Source: CAVQGZ01 sp964400785
GTDB lineage: Bacteria; Actinomycetota; Actinomycetes; Jiangellales; Jiangellaceae
Assembly (NCBI GenBank): GCA_964400785.1
Contig: CAYNWB010000006.1
Coordinates: forward strand, 10,714 to 74,713
Direction: 5' to 3'
DNA: 64,000 nt
Shown: positions 48,738 to 56,240 of the stretch, one piece after another
Numbering within the stretch: position 1 is the first letter of the stretch
Layout of the letters: every line of letters starts with the position of its first letter
Position numbers and translations under genes: made by a program
Notes under the pieces: model-generated
Told to the model about the DNA's origin: nothing
Seen by the model: the letters and a program-made list of their open reading frames with translations, nothing else
The model's database searches: none

Positions 48738-49685
48738 TCAGGTGAGCGCTCGGGCCAAGAGTCCCGCGCTGTCGGTCTGCTCGGCCGACACGTCCCACAG
48801 CTCGCGCGCCGTCTGCTCGTCCCTCGCGGCCTGCGAGCGTCCCACCCGCGTCGGCCCTCCTCGGGACTCCCGCCAGCTGTCGGGGCCGAAGTACTCGTCG
48901 CCGCGGACGTCGGGCATCGTGGCCGCGTACAGCTGGGGCAGTGCTCCATCGGCAGCGGACTGCCCGAGCAGCGCGTTGGCGACGTTGGTGAGGGCGCGAC
49001 CGACCACGTTCTGGGCGTACGCCGGGCCGGCGTGCTGCAGGTTCGTGGCCGCGTATCCAGGGTGCGCCGCGGCCACGACCAGGCTCGCCCCCGCACTCCG
49101 GGCCCGTCGCTGCAGCTCGGAGGTGAACAGCAGGTTCGCCAGCTTGGACGCGCCGTAGGCGGGCCAGGGCGAGTAGGAGCGGTGCTCGTAGTGCAGGTCG
49201 TCCGGCTGCACCGAGCCCATGCGGTGCGCGGCGCTCGACACGTTAACGACGCGTGGGTCGGGCGCGGCCAGCAGCAGCGGCAGCAGCCCGGCGGTGAGGG
49301 CGAAGTGGCCCAGGTGGTTGGTGCCGATCTGGGTCTCGAAGCCGTCCTCGGTGCGACCGAAGGGCGGCGCCATCACGCCGGCGTTGTTCACCAGGACGTC
49401 GAGGGCAGGCACGCGACCGGCCACGTCGGCGACGGCTGCCCGCACCGAGGCCAGCGACGCCAGGTCGAGGCGCACAGGCTCGGCCGATCCTCCGTCCGCA
49501 GCGGCGGCGCCGACCCGCTCGACCGCGGCGGCCGTGCGGGCCTCGTCTCGACCGGCGACCAGCACGCGCGCACCACGACCCGCGAGTGCTGCGCCCGTCT
49601 CGAGCCCGAGGCCGGAGGTGGCACCGGTGACCAGCACCGTCCGACCCGACATGGCAGGGGCGTCGGCAACGTTCCAGCGAGGCAT
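48738..49685 (-). CDS. Short-chain dehydrogenase/reductase (retinol-dehydrogenase-like)
   Basis: An SDR of 315 aa of the RDH/WWOX-like type: GRTVLVTGATSGLGLETGAALAGRG (T-G-x3-G-x-G), NNAGVM, TNHLGHFALTAGLLPLLL, Ser in VNVSSAAH and catalytic YGASK. The C-terminal region with DEYFGPDSWRESRGGPTRVG is the usual tail. A GTG 21 bases earlier is possible. Promoter elements for its own divergent neighbour, the SOS-controlled operon, lie in the 107 bases before it. The substrate is unknown; retinoid-like aldehyde or steroid are typical annotations. Confidence 0.9.
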   Translation of the reverse strand: MPRWNVADAPAMSGRTVLVTGATSGLGLETGAALAGRGARVLVAGRDEARTAAAVERVGAAAADGGSAEPVRLDLASLASVRAAVADVAGRVPALDVLVNNAGVMAPPFGRTEDGFETQIGTNHLGHFALTAGLLPLLLAAPDPRVVNVSSAAHRMGSVQPDDLHYEHRSYSPWPAYGASKLANLLFTSELQRRARSAGASLVVAAAHPGYAATNLQHAGPAYAQNVVGRALTNVANALLGQSAADGALPQLYAATMPDVRGDEYFGPDSWRESRGGPTRVGRSQAARDEQTARELWDVSAEQTDSAGLLARALT

Positions 49686-49729
49686 GAGCCCCAGTGTCGA
49701 CGACACGCCGACGACGCGCCAGCCGGGTC

Positions 49730-49758
49730 TTGTGGACGAATCACACCGGTGGCACTAT
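49730..49758 (+). promoter_or_regulatory. Predicted promoter TTGTGG-17-CACTAT of MoxR-VWA operon
   Basis: TTGTGG (49730-49735) and CACTAT (49753-49758) are 17 bases apart. The last T of the -10 is the first base of the LexA box. The arrangement copies that at 21794-21838. Confidence 0.55.
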
Positions 49759-49773
49759 CGAACGCTCGTTCGA
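49758..49773 (+). promoter_or_regulatory. Perfect LexA (SOS) box before MoxR-VWA operon
   Basis: TCGAACGCTCGTTCGA matches the actinobacterial LexA consensus TCGAAC-N4-GTTCGA at all twelve defined positions. It sits between the -10 and the GGAGG ribosome site (49778-49782) of the three-gene operon, 19 bases before the first start codon. Confidence 0.85.
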
Positions 49774-49792
49774 CTGCGGAGGTGACCCACGG

Positions 49793-50953
49793 GTGGCAGC
49801 ACAGGCCCGCCTGGCAGACCTTCCGCCGACCCCGGACGGAGCGACGCTGACGCTGCCGGTGGTGTGCGCAACCTCCGCAGACATGTCCGGAGCCGTCCGC
49901 CACCCCGTCCAGATCCACCCGGACTGGTCGGTGTCGACTCCACACGACCTCGAGGCAGAACGCGTCGCTGCGGCCTTCGGCGGCTACCTCTCGTGCCTGC
50001 ACCTCGTCGACGCTGTCGTCCCCGTCGTCAGGCAGACCCTGCAGCGGCACGCCCGGCGCAGCCCCCCGCGGCTTCGCCGAGGAGCCCGTGGGACGTGGCG
50101 CGGGCGACCCTCGGTCGCCGCGGCATGCTGCCGTCCCCTGGACACCGCTGCGGCTGCCGCCGCTCATCTGCGCAGCGTCGAGCATGCGATCGCCCGCTCG
50201 GGAGGTCATCCGATGCTGGTCGCAGCCGTCGCCGACCGCCTGCTGTCGCTGCATGACGCAGCAGGCTCGTTCCGGCTCGACGAGCAGCAGGTGCGTGACC
50301 TGCGTCGGTGCGTGCTCGGCGAGAACGGTCCCGTCGGTGTCTGGGACGCGGGCCTGCACCCGCAGGTGGTCGTGGCGATCCACGACCACGTGGTCGGGCC
50401 CGAGGGCCCTGCGCTGCCCGAGGCGCTGTACCTCGGCGTGGTCGCACGCCGGCCGGACCTCGACTGGATGGCCGAGACGGTGGCTGCGGCCCGTGCCCCG
50501 CAGCTGGCCGAGTGGCTTGCCTGGACGCAGACTCCGCTGGACACGAGGCATCGGGACGCGCGTGCGGGGTGGCTCGCCACGGGCGTCCCACGCACGTGGA
50601 TCGAGCAGCTGAGCACTGCCGGCTACGGCCCCGGCGACGCCGAGCGCCTGGCCCGGCACACACGTCGGGGTGTCGTCGGGGCCAGCCGGATGCTGCTGGC
50701 GTGGGTGCACGCCGGGTGCCGACCGACGACCGACGACCTGCTCGAGCTGGTCGCATCGGGTGTGCCCCCGTGGTACGAGCCGTCCCGCCCGGCCATCGCG
50801 CGCCTGCAGGCCGGCCTCGGCGCGCTCGCTGAGCGCTACACCCTCACAGAGCTGGGGCTGCGACTGGCACGCGAGGGAACGGCGCCGGCTGCGCAGGCCG
50901 CCATCCGTGCAGCACAGGCATCGACACCGCAGGTACGAGAGGAGTGCGCATGA
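49793..50953 (+). CDS. Unrecognised helical protein, first gene of LexA-box MoxR-VWA operon
   Basis: A 386-residue protein not recognised as any family. It is Ala-, Leu- and Arg-rich and helical, with no signal peptide or membrane span. From about residue 230 it has degenerate helical units around Trp and Gly, such as LDWMAETVAAARAPQLAEWLAW, RAGWLATGVPRTWIEQLSTAGYGPGDAERLA, LLAWVHAGCRPTTDDLLELVASGVPPWY, which look like alpha-solenoid repeats for protein or nucleic acid binding. The GTG start is supported by GGAGG 10 bases upstream; longer readings run through the LexA box. Its stop overlaps the MoxR start (ATGA), so it is an obligate operon partner, possibly a client-binding or sensing subunit. 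Confidence 0.72.
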   Translation: MAAQARLADLPPTPDGATLTLPVVCATSADMSGAVRHPVQIHPDWSVSTPHDLEAERVAAAFGGYLSCLHLVDAVVPVVRQTLQRHARRSPPRLRRGARGTWRGRPSVAAACCRPLDTAAAAAAHLRSVEHAIARSGGHPMLVAAVADRLLSLHDAAGSFRLDEQQVRDLRRCVLGENGPVGVWDAGLHPQVVVAIHDHVVGPEGPALPEALYLGVVARRPDLDWMAETVAAARAPQLAEWLAWTQTPLDTRHRDARAGWLATGVPRTWIEQLSTAGYGPGDAERLARHTRRGVVGASRMLLAWVHAGCRPTTDDLLELVASGVPPWYEPSRPAIARLQAGLGALAERYTLTELGLRLAREGTAPAAQAAIRAAQASTPQVREECA

Positions 50954-52077
50954 GAGGACGCGACCGGTACGAGGCGCTGCTGGAGGCCGTCGGCGTGACG
51001 ATCGCCTCGAGGGTGCCGTTCCTGCTGTGGGGCGCCCCGGGCGAGGGCAAGACGGCTGTCGTCGAGTCGGCGGCCGAGCACGGCTGGCACGTGGAGACGC
51101 TCATCGTGTCGCACCACGAGCCGAGCGACTTCGCCGGCCTGCCGGTGGTCGCACCCGGTGGCTCGGTCACCCTGGCCCCGCCCGCCTGGGCCCGACGCCT
51201 GGCCGACCACGACGGCCCCTCGATCGCCTTCTTCGACGAGTGGACCACCGCCGCGCCCGCCGTCCAGGCGGCGGCGCTGCGTCCCCTGACGCACTACGAG
51301 GTCGGCGCGTTGCGCCTGCCGCGCACCGTGTCGTTCGGGGCAGCCGCCAACCCCACCGACGTGGCCACGGCAGGGTGGGAGCTCGCGGCTCCCACGGCGA
51401 ACCGCTTCTGCCACCTCGACTGGTCGATGCCGCTGGAGGTGTACGCGGAGTCACTGGTCGCGGGCACCTGGCCGACGATCACGATGCACCCGCACCCGGC
51501 GGCTCACGACGCCGAGGTGTCACGAGCCCGCGCCCTGGTCGCCGGCTACGTCCGCGTTCGGCAACAGCTCTCGGCCGTTCCGACGGACGCGGCCTCGCGA
51601 GGCAGGGCGTTCCCCACCCCGCGCACGTGGGACTACGCCGCGCGGCTGCTGGGCATGGCCCGCGCCGTCGGCGCCGGCGAGGAGGCAGTCCGGCTGCTGG
51701 TCGCGGGCTGCATCGGCGCCCCCGCCGCGCACGAGTTCTTGACCTGGGTCGGCAACCAACAGCTGCCCGACCCCGAGGCCCTGCTGGCCGACCCGAGTGC
51801 CGCCGCCTTCGCCGGAATGCGCGCGGATCGGGCATTCGCCACGCTGCAGGCTGTGCTGTCCGCCGTCGTCAGCGACCTCACGCCGGCCCGGTGGACCGCC
51901 GCTGTCGAGGTGTGTGCTGCCGCGGCCGACCAGGTCGGGGTCGACGCCGCGGTGCCGGTGGTGCGCGCGCTCATGCGGCCGGGGGTTCGGCCCCCAGGCG
52001 CATCGCTGCCCCGCGGCATCATGACCTTTCGCGCGCCCCTGGCGCTGGCCGGGCTGCTCGGCGACTCTGCCGCATGA
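50950..52077 (+). CDS. MoxR-type AAA ATPase
   Basis: A 375-residue AAA+ ATPase of the MoxR class. Walker A is GAPGEGKT at residues 28-35, Walker B IAFFDEW with D96 and E97, sensor 1 Asn in GAAANPTD (N134), and an arginine in PTANRFCH near 152 that may act as the finger. The C-terminal region (residues 200-375) is helical. MoxR ATPases act with VWA proteins as chaperones for metal insertion or complex assembly. It is coupled by ATGA overlaps to genes on both sides and lies behind a LexA box. No helix-2 insert can be judged without alignment. Confidence 0.88.
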   Translation: MRGRDRYEALLEAVGVTIASRVPFLLWGAPGEGKTAVVESAAEHGWHVETLIVSHHEPSDFAGLPVVAPGGSVTLAPPAWARRLADHDGPSIAFFDEWTTAAPAVQAAALRPLTHYEVGALRLPRTVSFGAAANPTDVATAGWELAAPTANRFCHLDWSMPLEVYAESLVAGTWPTITMHPHPAAHDAEVSRARALVAGYVRVRQQLSAVPTDAASRGRAFPTPRTWDYAARLLGMARAVGAGEEAVRLLVAGCIGAPAAHEFLTWVGNQQLPDPEALLADPSAAAFAGMRADRAFATLQAVLSAVVSDLTPARWTAAVEVCAAAADQVGVDAAVPVVRALMRPGVRPPGASLPRGIMTFRAPLALAGLLGDSAA

Positions 52078-53303
52078 TCGACCTCGACCGGCTCGCCGCT
52101 GCCAAGCTGTGGCTGACGAGCGACCAGGGCGATCTTCCCTACCTGTCGGCGGCCCTGTACTCGCTGCACCCGGTCTCGTCCACCGAGGTGGCCACGATCT
52201 GCGCCGACACCGACTGGCGCATCTACGTCAATCCGTCCTGGGTCTGCGCTGCGGCCGTCCCCGAGATCGCCGCTGAGCTCGCCCACGTCACCTGGCACCT
52301 GCTCTGCGACCATGCCGGGCGGGCGGGCTCCATGCTCGTCACGGCGAGCACGGCACGGCACTGGCGCGACGCCACCGACGTCACCGTCGCAGAGACGCTC
52401 GACGCCTGCGGGCTGCGTCATGCGCTGGCGGGCGCTGCGGATCACGGCCTGCGCGCCGGTCGTTCGGCCGAGGAGCACTTCGCCGTGCTGTCGCGGCTGC
52501 CGCCCTCGACCGCCGAGGCCCGCGCAGAGCCCGACGAGCACAGCGAGCAGGCGGACGAGCGGTGCGGCAGCGCCGCGGATGGCCTGGTGCGCGACTACGA
52601 GCTGCCTGCGTCCGCCGACGTCCCCGCCGTCGGCACGGTGCAGGCCGAGCAGATCCGCAGGCGCGTCGCCATCGAGTTCCGCGAGCACGTCACGAGCCGG
52701 GGCACGCACCCCGGACAGGCGCTGCGCTGGGCATCGGCCATCCTCGAGCCTGTCGTGCCCTGGCACCAGGTACTGGCGGCGGCCGTTCGGCGCGCGGCCG
52801 GCTGGGCCAACGGGCACACCGACTACACCTATACCCGGCTGTCGCGTCGTCAGTTCGCGGTTCGCGACGTGGTGCTGCCCGCCACCCGCCGACCCCTACC
52901 GACACTGGCGATCGTCGTCGACACCTCGGCCAGCGTCGACGACGGCATGCTCGGCCAGGCGCTCGGCGAGGTGGACGGCGCGATCGCGGGGCTCGGGGTG
53001 CCCGGCGAGCAGGTCACGGTGCTGGCGTGCGACGCCGCCGTGAGCACGGTGCAGCAGGTGCGCCGTGCCCGAGACGCGCGGCTCGGTGGCGGGGGTGGCA
53101 CCGACATGAGGCAGGGCATCGACGCTGCCGCCAGGCTGCGTCCGCGACCCGACGTGCTCGTCGTGCTCACCGACGGCTACACGCCCTGGCCGCAGAACCC
53201 ACCCGCAGGCATGGCCATGGTGGCTGCCCTGCTCCATCGGGCCGACACCGCGGCGCCGCCGGCTCCGGGGTGGGCCGTCACGGTCGACTGCGCCATGCCC
53301 TGA
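52074..53303 (+). CDS. DUF2201/VWA-like metallopeptidase-fold protein
   Basis: A 409-residue protein of the DUF2201 type: an N-terminal metallopeptidase-like domain and a C-terminal VWA-like domain. Where peptidases have HExxH this protein has H71-V-T-W-H75 followed by LLCDH80, so the histidines are kept but the catalytic Glu is replaced by Val. The VWA-like domain begins at LAIVVDTSASV with the MIDAS D283-x-S-x-S and has GGGGTDMRQG and VLTDGYT. A charged linker (AEPDEHSEQADERC) separates the domains. It is the MoxR partner of the operon and may be a scaffold that has lost hydrolytic activity. Confidence 0.83.
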   Translation: MIDLDRLAAAKLWLTSDQGDLPYLSAALYSLHPVSSTEVATICADTDWRIYVNPSWVCAAAVPEIAAELAHVTWHLLCDHAGRAGSMLVTASTARHWRDATDVTVAETLDACGLRHALAGAADHGLRAGRSAEEHFAVLSRLPPSTAEARAEPDEHSEQADERCGSAADGLVRDYELPASADVPAVGTVQAEQIRRRVAIEFREHVTSRGTHPGQALRWASAILEPVVPWHQVLAAAVRRAAGWANGHTDYTYTRLSRRQFAVRDVVLPATRRPLPTLAIVVDTSASVDDGMLGQALGEVDGAIAGLGVPGEQVTVLACDAAVSTVQQVRRARDARLGGGGGTDMRQGIDAAARLRPRPDVLVVLTDGYTPWPQNPPAGMAMVAALLHRADTAAPPAPGWAVTVDCAMP

Positions 53304-53339
53304 GCCTCACCGCGCCCGGCCCTGTGGCAGGCTCGTTGC

Positions 53340-54059
53340 ATGTCGGCGGTGTGGATGCAGCGCGCCCCCGTCGCCGTCCCGATCGTTGCGGGCACGGCGA
53401 TTCGCGGCATGGCGGCGACGGTCATGATGAACCGGGTGCTCCAGCGACACCCGAATGCCTTTCTGGTGACCCTGGAGCGCTGGGGTGTGAGCATCCGGCT
53501 CGACGAGTCGCAGCAGTACCTGACTCGGGCCATCCGCGCCGGGCTGCTGCGGCAGAACCGCGACCCCGCTGACCCGATCGTGCTCGTCGGTCACTCCCAG
53601 GGCGGTCTGGCGGCGCTGCGATACGCCATCGACCACCCCGAGCAGGTGCGGCATGTCGTCACGGTGGGCACGCCCTGGCGTGGTGCCCGGCTTGCCGGCA
53701 CGGTGAACTCCGTCGTGCACCGACTCACCCGGCGTGATGTGCCGGCCCTGGTCGACATGTCACCGGAGTCGCGCTTTCTGGCGGGGCTGCACGCCGACAT
53801 GCCTGCCATCGCTCACCGGGTGACCAACATCTACAGCCGGCGCGAGATCATCATCGAGCCGTACGTCGCCGCGCACATGGACGTCGACAAGGTCGTCAAC
53901 GTGCTGATCGCGACCCGCTCCGAGTACGAGCAGCACCTGCGCGTCTACGGCCACACGCACCCCGTCGACGAGCTGATCGAGGGCCGCGCCACCCACCTGG
54001 GCGAGATGAGCAACCCCGCCGTCCGCGGAGTGATCTGGCGGATCGTCGACCAGGTCTGA
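53340..54059 (+). CDS. Alpha/beta-hydrolase (lipase/esterase-like)
   Basis: A 239-residue alpha/beta-hydrolase with nucleophile elbow IVLVGHSQGGLAALRYA (G-x-S-x-G), HVVTVGTPWRGARLAG, and a late His in RATHLGEMSNPAVRG that fits the triad. It resembles PGAP1/lipase-like esterases. The N-terminus (APVAVPIVAGTAIRGMAATVMMNRVLQR) is oxyanion-type sequence rather than a signal peptide. It starts 36 bases after the VWA gene, so it may be read through from the LexA operon, though it has no overlap with it. Substrate unknown. Confidence 0.82.
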   Translation: MSAVWMQRAPVAVPIVAGTAIRGMAATVMMNRVLQRHPNAFLVTLERWGVSIRLDESQQYLTRAIRAGLLRQNRDPADPIVLVGHSQGGLAALRYAIDHPEQVRHVVTVGTPWRGARLAGTVNSVVHRLTRRDVPALVDMSPESRFLAGLHADMPAIAHRVTNIYSRREIIIEPYVAAHMDVDKVVNVLIATRSEYEQHLRVYGHTHPVDELIEGRATHLGEMSNPAVRGVIWRIVDQV

Positions 54060-54069
54060 CGTCTCGCGG

Positions 54070-54852
54070 TCAGCCGGCGAGGGTTCCGCCGAACACCTGC
54101 CAGGCGAGCAACGACTTGGCCACCAGGCTGAGGGTGATGTACGCACGCTCGCCCACCAGGTAGTCGCGCCACCGTCCGACCTGCCGGTACTGCAGCCACT
54201 GGTTGACGGCGAAGGTGTTGAAGAACACGAACAGCGACACGATGATGCCGTAGACGAAGGCCGGCGGCTCTGCCTGGCTGGTCGACCCCGGAGCGATGAC
54301 GTAGACGACGACGCCGAGCCACGGGACGATGCCGGCGATGCAGCCGAAGATGAACGGCACCCATCCCCCGTCGCCGGCCTGGTGGTACTTCTCCTGCAGC
54401 CAGCCGAACAGGATCATCGAGGCGTTCACCCCGAAGATGGCCAGCAGTGCCACGACGTCGGCGATGCCGGTCAGCTGGGCGATCAGAACGATCATGATCG
54501 AGCTCGACATGGAGTACTCGACCCACCGGAAGTAGTTGTGGCCCTGCGCCAGCCCCGCCTTGTACCGGTCGAAGAACAGCGGACTCGCCACGAGAAGGTG
54601 GAAGACCGCCGAGAGCGCGAGAAAGCCTGCGACGGCGAGCCCGATGGGGGTGTCGAGGATCGTGACGGCCTCGCTCGGGGTCGTGCCTGGCGGACCCGCA
54701 AGGTAGGTGCCGGTCACCGGCAGCGTGAAGTCGTTCGACAGGGCCCAGACGAGCCCCGCCTGCACGGCGTGGAACGCCGCGGCGATGAGGTTGTACCGAC
54801 GCAGCGAGGTGTAGCGAGCCTCGGTAGCGGGTGCCGTCGTGTCGGGTGCCAT
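54070..54852 (-). CDS. Heliorhodopsin
   Basis: A seven-helix retinal protein of the heliorhodopsin family, whose members sit in the membrane inverted relative to type 1 rhodopsins and do not pump ions. The counterion Glu is E112 in RWVEYSMSSSIMIVLI, and the retinal Schiff-base Lys is K246 in LSLVAKSLLAWQVFGGTL. 260 aa and the unusual sequence NYFRWVEYSMSSS are diagnostic. The ATG is preceded by AGGGTGGGG. The gene converges on the lipase after 10 bases and diverges from a HemN-like radical SAM gene. No retinal-synthesis gene is in the window, so retinal must come from elsewhere. Its physiological role in this group is unknown. Confidence 0.95.
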   Translation of the reverse strand: MAPDTTAPATEARYTSLRRYNLIAAAFHAVQAGLVWALSNDFTLPVTGTYLAGPPGTTPSEAVTILDTPIGLAVAGFLALSAVFHLLVASPLFFDRYKAGLAQGHNYFRWVEYSMSSSIMIVLIAQLTGIADVVALLAIFGVNASMILFGWLQEKYHQAGDGGWVPFIFGCIAGIVPWLGVVVYVIAPGSTSQAEPPAFVYGIIVSLFVFFNTFAVNQWLQYRQVGRWRDYLVGERAYITLSLVAKSLLAWQVFGGTLAG

Positions 54853-54944
54853 GGCCCCACCCTCTCGCAGCCTGCGCGCGGATGCCACGCACGACGCACC
54901 CTTCGGCCCTGGTCGTCGGTGTGCCCCGGCGCGATCGTGAGAGC

Positions 54945-56116
54945 GTGGTCACTCAGCTCGGCCCAGCCGAGGTGGTCGCGTCGTGCGACGGTCCGGTCGG
55001 CTCGTACGTGCACGTCCCGTTCTGCTCGTCGATCTGCCCGTTCTGCCCCTACAACAAGGTGCTGGCGCGTGACGACCTGGCCCGGCGGTACTTCGCCGCG
55101 CTGGCCGACGAGATCGGCTGGTACGTCGAGGCCCTGCACCGATGCGGTCGTTCGTCGTTCACCTCGCTCTACGTCGGGGGCGGCACCCCGACGCTGTACC
55201 CACGGGCGTTGGCGAGCATCATCGCCGCGCTGCCGGTGGACGGGGAGCGCGCCGTGGAGGTGCTGCCGACCCATGGAACGGTGCAGCGGCTGGACGAGCT
55301 GGCCCGCATCGGCGTCACCGCAGTGAGCATCGGGGCCCAGTCGTTCCACGACGACGTGCTCGCCCGGCTGCACCGCCCGCACGACGCCGCCGCGAGCCTC
55401 GACGCCGTCCGCAACGCGCTCGGACGCTTCGACTGCGTCGACGTGGACCTGATCGTGGACGTCGCCTGGGACGACGACGAGGCGCTGGCGGGGGCCTTCG
55501 TGAGCGACGTGCGCCGCTGCTTCGAGCTCGGCGTCGACCAGGTGTCGACCTACCCGCTGATGCGCTTCGGCTACACGCCCTTCGGTTCCGCGCACCACGA
55601 CCGCCGCCGCGAGCACGAGACCCTCGCGCGGGTGACGGACCTGGCCGTCGCGCACGGCTACGAGCGCCGTTCGGTGTGGACCTTCAACCGGCGGGGCGCG
55701 CAGCCCTACACCTCGATCACCCGTCGACGGTTCGTGGGCATGGGCGCGGGCAGTGCCTCGTTCACCGGTCAGGACTTCTACGTCAACCACTTCGGCATCG
55801 ACGCCTACGTCGACGACGTCGTGCAGGGCCGCGTGCCGATCGCCCGATGGCTGCACCTCGGACGCCTCGCGGGTGGGGTCTACGACGCCTTCTGGCAGGC
55901 GTACGCAGGCAGGGTGGGCCGCTACCGGCTGGATCGCCGCGCCTTCGACGCCTACCACGACCTCGAACGGCTGGTCACCTACCAGCTGATCGAGCCGCTG
56001 TGGGCCCAGATGCTCACCGAGCACGTCGACAGCGAGGGCGGAGCAGGGTGGGCCCAACCGACCCGGGCGCGCTCCGGCCGGGCCTGGAGCCTCGCCAGCG
56101 CAGTGCTCGAGCGTCC
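54945..56116 (+). CDS. Radical SAM protein, coproporphyrinogen III oxidase (HemN/HemW)-like, 3' end in gap
   Basis: A radical SAM protein with the cluster cysteines C27, C31 and C34 in YVHVPFCSSICPFCPYNK, then SLYVGGGTPTLYP and SIGAQSFHDDVLARLHRPHDA, as in the HemN/HemW family. The later YTSITRRRFVGMGAGSASFTGQDFYVNHFGIDAYVDDVVQGR region matches the family's C-terminal domain in outline. HemN and HemW differ in function (porphyrin synthesis against heme trafficking), and this copy is not decided. At least 390 residues are present before the 100-N gap; a possible stop appears after it. It is divergent from heliorhodopsin across 92 bases. Confidence 0.82.
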
Positions 56117-56216
56117 NNNNNNNNNNNNNNNNNNNNNNNNNNNNNNNNNNNNNNNNNNNNNNNNNNNNNNNNNNNNNNNNNNNNNNNNNNNNNNNNNNNN
56201 NNNNNNNNNNNNNNNN
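56117..56216. other. Assembly gap of 100 N
   Basis: A run of exactly 100 N, a conventional unknown-length gap. It removes the end of the radical SAM gene. The bases after it (GAGCAG then TAG) could be its last two codons in the same frame only if the gap length is a multiple of three plus one, which cannot be known. Confidence 0.97.
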
Positions 56217-56240
56217 GAGCAGTAGTGGTGGGATAGGGCC

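Noticed and set aside
54945..56116. Firm assignment as HemN coproporphyrinogen III dehydrogenase
   Set aside because: HemN and HemW share all the motifs visible here and the C-terminal end is lost in the N gap.
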